Origin: Pseudomonas cedrina subsp. cedrina
Lineage (GTDB): Bacteria; Pseudomonadota; Gammaproteobacteria; Pseudomonadales; Pseudomonadaceae
Direction of reading: 5' to 3'
Assembly (NCBI RefSeq): GCF_001983175.1
Contig: NZ_MNPW01000015.1
Coordinates: forward strand, 1-64,000
DNA: 64,000 bases
The translations under genes were made by a program, and so were the position numbers. The notes under the pieces are model-generated. The model saw nothing but the letters and a program-made list of their open reading frames with translations. It searched no databases and was not told where the DNA came from. Below are positions 8,173-17,639 of the stretch, in pieces (within the stretch, counting starts at the first letter, position 1; the number at the start of each line of letters is the position of its first letter).

Positions 8173-9531
8173 ATGCCTGCGACCCGTATCTGGTTAAAAA
8201 ACCCCCTCGCGATTTTCACTGCCAACGGCCTCGACGCCCGTGGCGGCCTGGTGCTGCAAGACGGTGTGATCACCGAAGTGCTGGGCTGGGGGCGCGAACC
8301 TGCCGTGCCTTGCGGCCAGGTGTTCGATGCTCGCGACCATGTGGTCCTTCCGGGCTTGATCAACACTCACCATCATTTCTATCAAACCCTGACCCGCGCC
8401 TGGGCACCGGTGGTCAACCAGCCGTTATTCCCCTGGTTGAAAACCCTGTACCCGGTCTGGGCGCGGCTGACGCCGGAGAAACTCGCCCTGGCGTCGAAGG
8501 TGGCACTCGCTGAATTGCTGCTGTCCGGCTGCACCACGGCGGCGGACCATCATTATCTGTTCCCCGACGGCCTGGAAAACGCCATCGATATTCAGGTCCA
8601 GAGCGTGCGCGAATTGGGCATGCGCGCCATGCTCACCCGCGGCTCCATGAGCCTGGGCGAAGCCGACGGCGGCTTGCCTCCGCAGCAGACCGTGCAACAG
8701 GGTCAAGTCATCCTCGAGGACAGCCAGCGCCTGATCCGCGAATACCACCAGCGCGGCGACGGCGCGCAGATCCAGATCGCCCTGGCGCCCTGCTCGCCGT
8801 TCTCGGTCACCCCGCAAATCATGCAAGCCAGTGCCGAACTGGCCAACCACCTGGATGTGCGCCTGCACACTCACCTGGCGGAAACCCTCGACGAGGAAGA
8901 CTTCTGCCTGCAACGCTTCGGCCTGCGCACCGTGGATTACCTGGACAGCGTCGGCTGGCTCGGCCCACGCACCTGGCTGGCCCATGGCATTCACTTCAAC
9001 CCGGACGAAATCGCGCGCCTGGGCGCGGCCGGCACCGGCGTCTGCCATTGCCCAAGCTCGAACATGCGCCTGGCGTCCGGCATCTGCCCCACCCTGGACC
9101 TGCTCGCGGCGGGCGCGCCTATCGGCCTGGGCGTGGACGGCTCCGCCTCCAACGATGCGTCGAACATGATCCTTGAAGCACGCCAGGCCCTTTACATCCA
9201 GCGCCTGCGTTACGGTGCGCAAAAAATCACCCCCGAAGGCGTGCTGGGCTGGGCGACCAAAGGCTCGGCGCAGTTGCTGGGGCGTACGGATATTGGGGAA
9301 TTGGCTGTCGGCAAACAGGCCGACCTGGCGCTGTTCAAACTCGACGAGCTGCGTTTCTCCGGCAGCCACGATCCGATCTCGGCGCTTCTGTTGTGCGGCG
9401 CGGACCGGGCGGACCGGGTGATGATCGCCGGCAAGTGGCGCGTGATCGACGGCCAAGTGGAAGGCCTGGACCTCAAAGGCTTGATCGCTGATCACAGCCA
9501 GGCGGCACGGGACCTGATCGCCGGGACCTGA
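8173..9531 (+). CDS. 8-oxoguanine deaminase
   Basis: Amidohydrolase-superfamily enzyme of 452 residues, related to TrzN/AtzA hydrolases and characterised in Pseudomonas as 8-oxoguanine deaminase, which converts 8-oxoguanine to uric acid. Metal-binding motifs are visible: LPGLINTHHHF near residue 60, RLHTHLAET near 235, LAHGIHFN near 270, and the conserved aspartate in GLGVDGSASND near 320. A GAGGAG ribosome site precedes the ATG. The gene stands between REPINs, in a neighbourhood of nucleobase genes, consistent with salvage or disposal of oxidised purines. Guanine deaminase activity is a less likely alternative. Confidence 0.87.
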   Translation: MPATRIWLKNPLAIFTANGLDARGGLVLQDGVITEVLGWGREPAVPCGQVFDARDHVVLPGLINTHHHFYQTLTRAWAPVVNQPLFPWLKTLYPVWARLTPEKLALASKVALAELLLSGCTTAADHHYLFPDGLENAIDIQVQSVRELGMRAMLTRGSMSLGEADGGLPPQQTVQQGQVILEDSQRLIREYHQRGDGAQIQIALAPCSPFSVTPQIMQASAELANHLDVRLHTHLAETLDEEDFCLQRFGLRTVDYLDSVGWLGPRTWLAHGIHFNPDEIARLGAAGTGVCHCPSSNMRLASGICPTLDLLAAGAPIGLGVDGSASNDASNMILEARQALYIQRLRYGAQKITPEGVLGWATKGSAQLLGRTDIGELAVGKQADLALFKLDELRFSGSHDPISALLLCGADRADRVMIAGKWRVIDGQVEGLDLKGLIADHSQAARDLIAGT

Positions 9532-9565
9532 TCCGAACGCCGATCACAATGGGGAATCGTCTTCT

Positions 9566-9651
9566 GTAGGAGCTGGCTTGCCTGCGATAGCATCAACTCG
9601 GTGCAGCGGAAAAACCGAGTTGGTTGCATCGCAGGCAAGCCAGCTCCCACA
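9566..9651. repeat. REPIN, GGCTTGCCTGCGATAGC type
   Basis: Inverted pair TGTAGGAGCTGGCTTGCCTG / its complement, with an inner inverted repeat (CAACTCGGT / ACCGAGTTG). It lies between two convergent genes (8-oxoguanine deaminase and chaA), where it may act as a bidirectional terminator. Same family at 45040, 56078 and 61654. Confidence 0.9.
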
Positions 9652-9683
9652 CAACCCCGCTCCCACATTGAGTTCTTCGGTGC

Positions 9684-10775
9684 CTACACCCCCAGCAACG
9701 ACAACATGATAAAGGTCGCAAACAACACAAAATGAGTCATCCCTTCGATGGCGTTGGTTTCACCATCGTTGAGGTTGATCGCGCTGACAATCAGCGTAAT
9801 AAACACCATCACGGTCTGCACCGGCGTCATCGCCATCTGGAACGGTTGGCCGGTATAAAGCGCCATGGCCTCCATTACCGGCACCGTCAGGATCACCGTC
9901 GACAACGAAGCACCCAGCGCGATATTCACCACCGACTGCATGCGGTTCGCCAAGGCCGCGCGCAATGCCGTCAAGATCTCCGGCGCCGCCGAAATGGCCG
10001 CCACCACAATCGCTGTGACCACCGGCGGAGCCCCGGTGCCCTCCAGGCCTAGGTCCAAGGTCTTGGACATCACTTCGGCCAATGCGCCGATCACGATTAC
10101 GCCAAACACCAGGGTGCCGATTGAAAACGCCAGGCTGACCGCCGGCGCGTGCTCTTCTTCCGGCACTTTCTTACGACGTTTTTCCGGGTAGCTGTAGCTG
10201 AAGAAGTAACTGTGCGGCCCAACCTGCATGCGTAGGAACAGGGTGTACAGCACCACCATCGCGCCAATGGTGAAGGCTGAGTAAATTTTCCAGTCGGCTT
10301 CGGGGATAAACTCCGGCACCACCATCGACACGCCCATGGCAGTGAGGATCATCACACTGTAGGTGCGTGCCGAATCATCGTTGTAGGACTGTTCGCCATG
10401 CTTGATACCGCCCATCAGCGCGGCCAGGCCCAGAATGCCGTTGATGTCGAGCATCACCGCCGAATAAATAGTGTCACGCACCAGCGTCGGCGACGGTTCA
10501 TTGCTCATCATGATCGCCAGGATCACCACTTCCACCAGCACCGCTGCCAGGGTGAGGATCATGGTGCCGTAGGGATCGCCGACTTTTTCGGCAAGCTGCT
10601 CGGCGTGATGGGCCACGCGCATCGATGCCATCACGATGAAACCAATCAGCGCGAGCCCGGCAACCAGCGCCACCACTTGCCCGCTGTGCAGCATCCAGTG
10701 CTCCAGCGGGTAAGCGGCGATGGCGGCGATCAGCGCCAGCAGCATGAATTTTTCTTGCTTGAGGGATGTGAGCAT
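9684..10775 (-). CDS. chaA: Calcium/proton antiporter (ChaA-like)
   Basis: Inner-membrane cation exchanger of the CaCA superfamily, 363 residues from the ATG at 10775, with about 11 hydrophobic segments. Acidic residues in two repeated membrane motifs (around AAVLVEVVILAIM in the first half and AAISAAPEILTALRAALANR in the second) match the cation-binding alpha repeats of the family. The upstream TTG at 10790 would add five residues; the ATG has an AAGG at suitable spacing and is preferred. Predicted to expel Ca2+ or Na+ in exchange for protons. Convergent with the deaminase and divergent from add. Confidence 0.83.
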   Translation of the reverse strand: MLTSLKQEKFMLLALIAAIAAYPLEHWMLHSGQVVALVAGLALIGFIVMASMRVAHHAEQLAEKVGDPYGTMILTLAAVLVEVVILAIMMSNEPSPTLVRDTIYSAVMLDINGILGLAALMGGIKHGEQSYNDDSARTYSVMILTAMGVSMVVPEFIPEADWKIYSAFTIGAMVVLYTLFLRMQVGPHSYFFSYSYPEKRRKKVPEEEHAPAVSLAFSIGTLVFGVIVIGALAEVMSKTLDLGLEGTGAPPVVTAIVVAAISAAPEILTALRAALANRMQSVVNIALGASLSTVILTVPVMEAMALYTGQPFQMAMTPVQTVMVFITLIVSAINLNDGETNAIEGMTHFVLFATFIMLSLLGV

Positions 10776-10966
10776 GGGGGGCCTTACCAAACGGCAAATC
10801 AGTCATTGATGGGGTACAGACTGCGCCAAGCCGCTAACGTTTCGTTACATCTTAGGTCGGGCCGCTATTGCGTAGAAAAAACCAAAACTCTCCTGCTGGT
10901 CAGGTTTTACCGATTATTTCAGCCATGGCCTGTAGAATGCCGCCATTGCACCTGATGAGAATTTAG

Positions 10967-11923
<957 letters not shown>

Positions 11924-11941
11924 CGGATAAACGCGCTCCAA

Positions 11942-12160
11942 CCTGTGGGAACCGGCTTGCCTGCGATAGCAAAAGGTATCTACACCTCTTTTTTGAGGGC
12001 ATGCGAGCATCTGTAGTGAGCGGGCTTGCCCGCGCTGGGCTGCGAAGCGGCCCCAAACCAGGCGAGCTGGATTTATCTGGAACTCGGCGGCGTCTTATTG
12101 GGGCGGCTTCGCCACCCAGCGCGGGACAAGCCCGCTCACTACGAAGATGTGTAGATACCC
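11942..12160. repeat. Composite repeat block: orphan REP half plus flanking inverted repeat
   Basis: A single REP half (GGAACCGGCTTGCCTGCGAT) occurs at about 11948-11970 without a partner. A 16-bp inverted repeat with one mismatch (GGTATCTACACCTCTT at 11975-11990 and its complement at 12144-12159) then brackets the REPIN described at 12014-12141. The block fills the gap between the convergent add and ArsR genes. Confidence 0.75.
12014..12141. repeat. REPIN, TAGTGAGCGGGCTTGCC long type
   Basis: Inverted pair with long arms (about 40 bp: TAGTGAGCGGGCTTGCCCGC then GCTGGGCTGCGAAGCGGCCCC) closing on the complementary arm, with an internal TTATCTGG core. The same family occurs at 17330, 40674 and 53341; this copy and the 17330 copy share one orientation. 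Confidence 0.9.
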
Positions 12161-12162
12161 CG

Positions 12163-12852
12163 TCAGCCTGGCAAGGCCAAACGGGCAATTTCCAGCCGCC
12201 CGGCATCATGAACCTGCAACGCCTGCGACTCGTTGATCACACTGATCCAGTTCGACTGTAAAAACAGTTGCAACAACCCTGCCCCCAACGCACCGCCCAG
12301 ATGCGGTTGCGCCTGGCTCCAGTCGAAACAGTTACACACCAGCGGCGACGTCAATGCCTGGGTGAAAATCCCCAGCCCTGCCAAGTGCTGCGCGCCCTTG
12401 ACCGTCACATCGGTGCGCTGCTCGTAGCGCTCGATCCATCCGGCCTCCAGCAGATGTTGATATAACTGCCCGCCCAGCTCCCCGCCGAGATGGCCATTGC
12501 ACAGCCGGGCATGACGCAACAACGGCGGGGCAGCCAGGGTCGGCGGCGAAGTGTCCGGCGCGCTGCGTGCGGCACAGGCCATGGTGGTCCTGGCCAAGGC
12601 GTCGATGGCGGCGCTGACATCCGGCGCGGCGACGCGAAACACGCGCTTGCCACGCCGGGTCTCCACCCGCAGCAGACCACCTGCGGTCAGTCGCGCCAGA
12701 TGTGCGTTGGCGGATGTCGATGACAAGCCGGCAAGTGCCGCCAATTCTGCCGGTGACCTGGTCGAACCATCCATCAAGGCCCACAACATGGCGGTGCGTT
12801 TGGGCTCGGCGAGCAAGCTGGCGATCTGACTGATGCAAGGTACGGCGTCCAT
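12163..12852 (-). CDS. ArsR-family helix-turn-helix regulator
   Basis: 229-residue winged-helix regulator. The N-terminal domain (about residues 5-75, SPAELAALAGLSSTSANAHL) is an ArsR-type HTH; the C-terminal region of about 150 residues is the conserved extension of a long ArsR subfamily, ending in FDWSQAQPHLGGALGAGLL. Several cysteines (including CNC near residue 172) are present, but no classical CVC metal box is found in the HTH. It is monocistronic, between REP elements and a LysR gene; its target and effector are unknown. Confidence 0.75.
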   Translation of the reverse strand: MDAVPCISQIASLLAEPKRTAMLWALMDGSTRSPAELAALAGLSSTSANAHLARLTAGGLLRVETRRGKRVFRVAAPDVSAAIDALARTTMACAARSAPDTSPPTLAAPPLLRHARLCNGHLGGELGGQLYQHLLEAGWIERYEQRTDVTVKGAQHLAGLGIFTQALTSPLVCNCFDWSQAQPHLGGALGAGLLQLFLQSNWISVINESQALQVHDAGRLEIARLALPG

Positions 12853-12988
12853 CCTTCACTCCCTGTCGATTTATTTTTTTGCTGAGGTTGGCGCCAAAGT
12901 ATAGGGGCGTAAACCGCCGGTTCCATGGCGTCTGACAGCTCGGATAAGGACAGGGCTTGAGTGAAATTTCCGGCTTTGATGGAAGGTG

Positions 12989-13915
12989 TTACGTCGGGCT
13001 GGATCGTTCCGGCAGTTGCGCAGTCAACGTCGCACAGCGGGACACGAGCATTTCACGCAACAGGTTGATAGGTTTGCTCAGTTGCGCACGGTGGGCACAC
13101 AGCAGGTTGAGCGGCGTGCGCTCGCCCCGCAGCTCAGGCAGGATCAGGCGCAAGCGCCCGGCCAGCACGTCGGCACTCACATCCAGCCAGGACTTGTAGG
13201 CAATGCCGACACCCGCCACCGCCCAGCGGCGGACCACGTCGGCATCGTCACTGAAACGATCGCCGGTGACTGTCAGGCTGACTTCGCGTTTACCGTCGTG
13301 AAAGCGCCAATGGTCGTGGACCCGGCTGCCGAGCATGTACAGCAGGCAATTGTGCTGGGCCAGTTGCTCCAGGTGCCGCGGCTCGCCGTGGCGCGCCAGA
13401 TAACCGGGCGACGCGCACAGCACGCGAACATTGCCCGGCGCCACGGGCAGAGCGACAAGGCTGGAATCCTCGGGCTCTCCGTAGCGCAGCGCGATGTCCA
13501 CCGGCTGTCGGAACAGATCGGCAATCCGATCACCCAGCAGCAGACGCACACTCAGTTGCGGGTACTCACGCTGGAATTCGTCCAGCCACGGCAGCAGTTG
13601 GTTGCGCCCGAAATCCGAAGGGGCCGACAGTTGCAGCACGCCACTGACATGATCCTGGCCGCTGGCCAGCAAACGTCGCCCTTCGTCCAGCGAGCCCAAC
13701 GCAGCGCGCGCATAGGTCAGGAAACCCTCGCCTTCGGCGGTCAGGCGCAGACTGCGGGTGGAACGCGCCAGCAAGCGCGCACCCAGGTGCTGTTCGATAC
13801 GCTTGAGCGCTGCACTGGCCACTGCTGGCGACAGGTCCATCACCCGTGCCGCCGCCGACAGACTACCCAGGTCAGCCGCACGCACAAACAACTGCAAATC
13901 ATCAAAGCGCAGCAT
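12989..13915 (-). CDS. LysR-family transcriptional regulator
   Basis: 308 residues: N-terminal LysR HTH (residues 3-60, FDDLQLFVRAADLGSLSAAA) and an effector-binding domain at about 90-295. The style is that of the large group of LysR regulators placed next to oxidoreductase genes. It is transcribed divergently from the ABM monooxygenase gene (118-bp gap), and the quinone-oxidoreductase-like gene follows, so these two are the likely targets. The effector is unknown. Confidence 0.82.
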   Translation of the reverse strand: MLRFDDLQLFVRAADLGSLSAAARVMDLSPAVASAALKRIEQHLGARLLARSTRSLRLTAEGEGFLTYARAALGSLDEGRRLLASGQDHVSGVLQLSAPSDFGRNQLLPWLDEFQREYPQLSVRLLLGDRIADLFRQPVDIALRYGEPEDSSLVALPVAPGNVRVLCASPGYLARHGEPRHLEQLAQHNCLLYMLGSRVHDHWRFHDGKREVSLTVTGDRFSDDADVVRRWAVAGVGIAYKSWLDVSADVLAGRLRLILPELRGERTPLNLLCAHRAQLSKPINLLREMLVSRCATLTAQLPERSSPT

Positions 13916-14033
13916 GCATTTCCACTCATTATCAAAATTTTATTGAAACAGCCCTCTGTTTTAGCCGCTTTTATCCCGTCGATAAATAGCTAATCATCCG
14001 TGCATGCCGTTCATCACGTATCTGGAGCTGAAT

Positions 14034-14327
14034 ATGTCCACAGCCTTTAACGTCATCGCCACGCTGATCGCCAAGCCGGGACAGCAGGCCACCCTGGAAA
14101 CACTGCTGCGCGGCCTGCTGGAACCCACCCGCCTTGAGGCCGGTTGCGAGCAATACGACCTGCACCAGGACCTGCAACACCCCGAAACCTTCTACATGCT
14201 CGAACGCTGGAGCGACGACGCGGCACTGGCCGACCACGACCAGAGCGCGCATATCCAGAGCTTTCGCGCCCAGGCCGCCGATGTGATCGAACATTTCGAA
14301 CTCAAGCGCCTGCAGTTTCTTGCCTGA
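14034..14327 (+). CDS. Putative quinol monooxygenase (ABM domain)
   Basis: 97-residue single-domain protein of the antibiotic-biosynthesis monooxygenase (ABM/YgiN) superfamily, a dimeric ferredoxin-like fold that acts on quinols or aromatic compounds without cofactor. The typical strand-helix pattern EAGCEQYDLHQD and FYMLERWSDDAAL is present. The ATG at 14034 follows GGAGCTGAAT and is preferred over 14004, which would add ten unrelated residues. It sits between a divergent LysR gene and a quinone-oxidoreductase-like gene, suggesting a small quinone or electrophile response unit. Confidence 0.8.
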   Translation: MSTAFNVIATLIAKPGQQATLETLLRGLLEPTRLEAGCEQYDLHQDLQHPETFYMLERWSDDAALADHDQSAHIQSFRAQAADVIEHFELKRLQFLA

Positions 14328-14340
14328 TCACAGCCCTTTT

Positions 14341-14442
14341 CTGTAGGAGCGAGCTTGCTCGCGAAAATCGTCAACGATGACGCAGCGCATCCGGTTTAAC
14401 GCGGCGTCCATGAGTTTTTCGCGAGCAAGCTCGCTCCTACAG
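14341..14442. repeat. REPIN, GAGCTTGCTCGCGAA type (opposite orientation to 7973)
   Basis: Inverted arms CTGTAGGAGCGAGCTTGCTC and complement. The central segment (ATCGTCAACGATGACGC) is the reverse complement of the centre of the 7973-8070 element, so the two are near-identical copies in opposite orientation. It lies between the ABM and quinone-oxidoreductase genes. Confidence 0.9.
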
Positions 14443-14469
14443 GTGATACGCCCTTTTCCCGGAGCCCTC

Positions 14470-15483
14470 ATGAAAGCCATTGCCTACTACGCCTCACTGC
14501 CGATCACCGATCCAGATGCCCTGCAAGACATCGAACTGCCGGAGCCCGTCGCCGGCCCGCGCGACCTGCTGGTGGAAGTCAAAGCCATCTCGGTCAACCC
14601 GGTGGACACCAAGGTGCGCCAGAACGTCGCCCCGGAAAACGGCGCGGCCAAGGTGCTGGGTTGGGATGTGGCCGGCGTGGTCAAGGCGGTCGGCAGCGAA
14701 GTGACCCTGTTCAAGGCCGGTGACAAGGTGTTCTACGCCGGCTCACTGGTGCGTCCGGGTGGCAACAGCGAACTGCACACCGTGGACGAGCGCATCGTCG
14801 GGCATATGCCAAAAAGCCTGGGTTTTGCCGAAGCAGCCGCCCTGCCGCTGACCGCCATCACCGCCTGGGAGTTGCTGTTCGAACGCCTGCAAGTGCGCGA
14901 AGGCAAAGAAGATGAAGGGCAGAGCCTGCTGATCGTCGGCGCCGCCGGCGGGGTCGGGTCGATCCTGACCCAGCTCGCGCGCCAGCTTACTGCCCTGAAG
15001 GTGATCGGCAGCGCGTCGCGCCCCGAGACCCAAGCCTGGGCCAAGGCCCTCGGCGCCGACCTGGTAATCGACCATAGCCAACCGCTGAGCGAGGCGCTGA
15101 AAGCCGCCGGCCACCCGCAGGTGACCCACGTCGCCAGCCTGACCCAGACCGACCTTCACCTGGACCAACTGGTGGAAGCCCTGCAACCCCAGGGCAAGCT
15201 GGCGCTGATCGACGATCCCAAGGCGCTGGACGTCAGCAAGCTCAAGCGCAAGAGCCTGTCGCTGCACTGGGAGTTCATGTACACACGCTCGATGTTCGAG
15301 ACGCCGGACATGATCGAACAGCACAACCTGCTCAATCGCGTGGCCGAGCTGATCGACGCCGGCACGCTTAAAACCACGCTCGGCGAGCACTTCGGTGTGA
15401 TCAGCGCGGCCAATCTGCGGCGTGCCCATGCCCTGCTGGAAAGCGGCAAGGCCAAGGGCAAGATCGTGCTGGAAGGGTTCTGA
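14470..15483 (+). CDS. Zinc-type alcohol dehydrogenase-like / quinone oxidoreductase family protein
   Basis: 337-residue medium-chain dehydrogenase/reductase from the ATG at 14470, which follows CGGAGCC. An N-terminal GroES-like domain (about 1-125) is followed by a Rossmann domain with the nucleotide motif GAAGGVGSI near residue 160. No structural-zinc cysteine cluster is visible, so it belongs to the zinc-independent quinone-oxidoreductase branch (MDR family, as in YtfO-like annotations). It probably reduces quinones or enones with NADPH. Upstream in-frame sequence from 14377 lies inside a REPIN and is not coding. Confidence 0.84.
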   Translation: MKAIAYYASLPITDPDALQDIELPEPVAGPRDLLVEVKAISVNPVDTKVRQNVAPENGAAKVLGWDVAGVVKAVGSEVTLFKAGDKVFYAGSLVRPGGNSELHTVDERIVGHMPKSLGFAEAAALPLTAITAWELLFERLQVREGKEDEGQSLLIVGAAGGVGSILTQLARQLTALKVIGSASRPETQAWAKALGADLVIDHSQPLSEALKAAGHPQVTHVASLTQTDLHLDQLVEALQPQGKLALIDDPKALDVSKLKRKSLSLHWEFMYTRSMFETPDMIEQHNLLNRVAELIDAGTLKTTLGEHFGVISAANLRRAHALLESGKAKGKIVLEGF

Positions 15484-15502
15484 AAAAACGGCTGTCAGCC
15501 GC

Positions 15503-15528
15503 GTCCGTTACCCCTGTGGGTAACGGAC
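15503..15528 (+). terminator. Hairpin after quinone-oxidoreductase gene
   Basis: A perfect 11-bp stem (GTCCGTTACCC and complement) with a four-base loop lies 20 bases past the stop. There is no clear T-run, so it may be a terminator of weak type or an RNA-protecting hairpin. Confidence 0.55.
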
Positions 15529-15629
15529 GACACCGCTAGTCAGAGAGTTGATCCTTGTCATACTTGTGAGCGTGTTCGGGTTTATATTGGCCGCCTTTGC
15601 CACGATTCTTTTACGTGAGGAAGTCAGCA

Positions 15630-15812
15630 ATGAAGATCCTGATAAAAGCGTTAGCAAAATCCGCAGGCAATAAATGGCAGGTGCGTCTGGACAAGGATGC
15701 GTTCACCTTCCGCACCGAGGCTGAGGCCCGTGCCTTTGCCGACACCCTGCAAGCCCGCATCCAGGCGCCCCATCGTTTCCCGAACAGCCAGCAACGCTCC
15801 GCGGCTGGCTGA
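15630..15812 (+). CDS. Small hypothetical protein
   Basis: 60 residues beginning MKILIKALAKSAGNKWQVRL, from the ATG at 15630, which follows GTGAGGAAG. Composition is basic and hydrophilic with no signal peptide or membrane segment; the pattern KDAFTFRTEAEARAFADTLQ resembles small conserved Pseudomonas proteins of unknown function. It ends 9 bp before the convergent exporter gene. No function is proposed. The ribosome site and Pseudomonas-like codon use support it as a real gene. Confidence 0.6.
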   Translation: MKILIKALAKSAGNKWQVRLDKDAFTFRTEAEARAFADTLQARIQAPHRFPNSQQRSAAG

Positions 15813-15820
15813 GCCGTTCC

Positions 15821-17014
15821 TCAGGCCTGCGCCTGCAAGGCTCTCGCCCGTTGCAGGCGCTGGGTCGCCATCGCAATCGTCACCGCCAGCACACCGCACA
15901 AGGTGATGACCATCGCCATCGGCATGGCGGTGCCATCGTGCAGCGCCCCCACCAACGACGCGGCCCCGGCCGCCACGCCAAATTGAATGCAGCCAAGCAA
16001 CGCCGACGCACTGCCGGCCCTGGCGCCCTGCCCGCTCATGGCACACGCCGAGGTATTGGGCAGAATGCAGCCCAGGCTGGCGATGCAGATAAACAGCGGC
16101 ACCAGCAACGGCCACAACGCATCGGTGCGCAAGGCCGCGATAGCGAGTAACGCCAACGCCGCCAACAGGTAGACCCACACACTGCGCGATAGCAGAAACG
16201 CCGGGCCACGCTTGGCCAGCAACCGCGCATTCACTTGCGCCACCAGGATAAAGCCGGCGGCGTTGGAGCCGAACAGCCAACCGTAATGCTCGGCGGGCAC
16301 GCCGTAGAGTTGGATAAAGACAAAAGGCGAACCGGCGATGTAGGCGAACATCCCGGCGATCGAGATACCGCCGGTGAGGGCATACCCCAGGTAAACCCGG
16401 TCGGACAGCAGCGCAGCGTAGCGCCGCAGCGAGCCGGACAATGGCTGGCGCGGCTGATGCGCCGGGAAGGTTTCCGGCAGCCCGACCGCCACGGCGATGG
16501 CGGCCATCACGCTGAAAATCGACAGCGCCAGGAAAATCGATTGCCAACCCCACAGCCCCACCATCAAACCGCCGGCCAGCGGCGCGAGGATCGGCGCCAG
16601 GCCTGTCACCAGCATGAGTTGGGAAAACACTTTGGCCGAGCCCACCGCATCGCACTTGTCGCTGACCACCGCGCGGGAAATCACCATGCCCGCGCAGCCA
16701 CCGAGGGCCTGCACGAAGCGCGCGCCGATCAGCCATTCCAGGGACGGCGCAAAGGCGCAGGCGAAGGACGCCAGGGTAAACAGGATGACGCCACTGAGCA
16801 GCGGGCCGCGTCGACCAAAGCGATCCGCCAGCGGGCCATAGATCAATTGGCCGATGGCCAGGCCGGCGAAATACACCGCCAGGGTCAGCTGGATGTGCTT
16901 TTCATCGGTCGCAAAGGCTTTGGCCATGGCCGGGAAGCCTGGCAGGTAAAAATCGATCGCCAACGGCGCAAAAGCGCTCAAGGCTCCCAGAATCAGGATT
17001 ATGCGAAGGTTCAT
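15821..17014 (-). CDS. Bcr/CflA-family multidrug efflux MFS transporter
   Basis: 397-residue major facilitator with 12 predicted membrane segments. The family motifs are visible: FYLPGFPAMAKAF after the first helix, then QLIYGPLADRFGRRGPLL (MFS motif A, about residues 58-75), and ARFVQALGGCAGMVISRA, which is characteristic of the drug-exporting Bcr/CflA group. Predicted inner-membrane proton-driven exporter of drugs such as bicyclomycin or chloramphenicol, or of metabolites such as cysteine. Single gene, convergent with the small protein on the other strand. Confidence 0.86.
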   Translation of the reverse strand: MNLRIILILGALSAFAPLAIDFYLPGFPAMAKAFATDEKHIQLTLAVYFAGLAIGQLIYGPLADRFGRRGPLLSGVILFTLASFACAFAPSLEWLIGARFVQALGGCAGMVISRAVVSDKCDAVGSAKVFSQLMLVTGLAPILAPLAGGLMVGLWGWQSIFLALSIFSVMAAIAVAVGLPETFPAHQPRQPLSGSLRRYAALLSDRVYLGYALTGGISIAGMFAYIAGSPFVFIQLYGVPAEHYGWLFGSNAAGFILVAQVNARLLAKRGPAFLLSRSVWVYLLAALALLAIAALRTDALWPLLVPLFICIASLGCILPNTSACAMSGQGARAGSASALLGCIQFGVAAGAASLVGALHDGTAMPMAMVITLCGVLAVTIAMATQRLQRARALQAQA

Positions 17015-17101
17015 CGGGCACCCAAGTGAGACGGCAGCCCGATAGTCTAGCCGCGCTTGGGCGCATTGAACACGATAGCTCGCTAACTATTTTTGAGCGC
17101 C

Positions 17102-17299
17102 TCAGGCTAGCCTGGCGCTGTAGCCCTCTTGCGTGATCAGCTCGATCACTTGCTCGGCAGACAGCCGGCTCTCGACCCCAACCTCCTTTGCCGCCAAGTC
17201 GACCTTCACACTGGCCGCCGGGTCGTGGCCCTGCACCGCCTGGGTCACCGCTCGAACGCAATGGCCACAGGTCATCCCTTCAACGCTGAATATTTGCAT
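17102..17299 (-). CDS. copZ: Copper chaperone CopZ (heavy-metal-associated domain)
   Basis: 65-residue single HMA domain with the metal-binding motif GMTCGHC at residues 8-14, as in CopZ/Atx1 chaperones. It should carry Cu(I) in the cytoplasm and pass it to CopA, encoded nearby on the other strand. Full length for the family. A REPIN starts 31 bp upstream of its start codon, and the nearest CueR-like dyad is over 200 bp away and oriented towards the neighbouring gene, so how copZ is regulated is not clear. Confidence 0.88.
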   Translation of the reverse strand: MQIFSVEGMTCGHCVRAVTQAVQGHDPAASVKVDLAAKEVGVESRLSAEQVIELITQEGYSARLA

Positions 17300-17329
17300 A
17301 ACGCGACTCCTTGATGAGCTAGATCATTG

Positions 17330-17458
17330 TAGTGAGCGGGCTTGCCCCGCGCTGGGCTGCGAAGCCGCCCCAAACCAGGCGACCGAGTTTATCTGCAATT
17401 GGGCGTTGTCCTTATTGGGGCGGCTTCGCCACCCAGCGCGGGGCAAGCCCGCTCACTA
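17330..17458. repeat. REPIN, TAGTGAGCGGGCTTGCC long type
   Basis: Inverted arms TAGTGAGCGGGCTTGCCCCG and complement, same orientation and core (TTTATCTG) as the 12014 element. It separates copZ from the CueR-box gene. Downstream, GAAGTTGTGTAAATACC (about 17482-17498) resembles the sequence that flanks the 12014 copy. Confidence 0.88.
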
Positions 17459-17527
17459 CAGGGCGATTTGTCAGCCTTCGGAAGTTGTGTAAATACCGAT
17501 GCTGTGATGAAGCTGGAACTCAGTCTC

Positions 17528-17550
17528 GACCTTGCCACAATGGCAAGGTC
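17528..17550 (+). promoter_or_regulatory. CueR-type operator (dyad)
   Basis: Perfect inverted repeat ACCTTGCC-ACAAT-GGCAAGGT, extended by one more base pair on each side. This matches the MerR-family Cu(I) operator pattern in which CueR bends a promoter with a long spacer. It precedes the secreted-protein gene by about 90 bp. Recognition is by pattern only; a -35 like TCGACC overlaps the left arm, but the -10 is weak. Confidence 0.7.
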
Positions 17551-17639
17551 AAGTTCTGAAAACTTCTGCCGGGCTGGTATTCCGTGGTGTCAAAGGCCAA
17601 GCTTCACTCCTCTTTGATTCAAACCACGGAGCATTCGCC

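Noticed and set aside
12014-12141. Repeated inverted sequences considered as a CRISPR array
   Set aside because: The copies are dispersed, palindromic and single per gap; there are no regularly spaced direct repeats and no cas genes.
14377-14469. Upstream extension of the quinone-oxidoreductase gene
   Set aside because: It would translate the right arm of a REPIN; a clear ribosome site and family-like N-terminus begin at 14470.
15570-15640. Possible tRNA or riboswitch upstream of the small hypothetical gene
   Set aside because: No cloverleaf or conserved aptamer core could be folded by eye from this short region.
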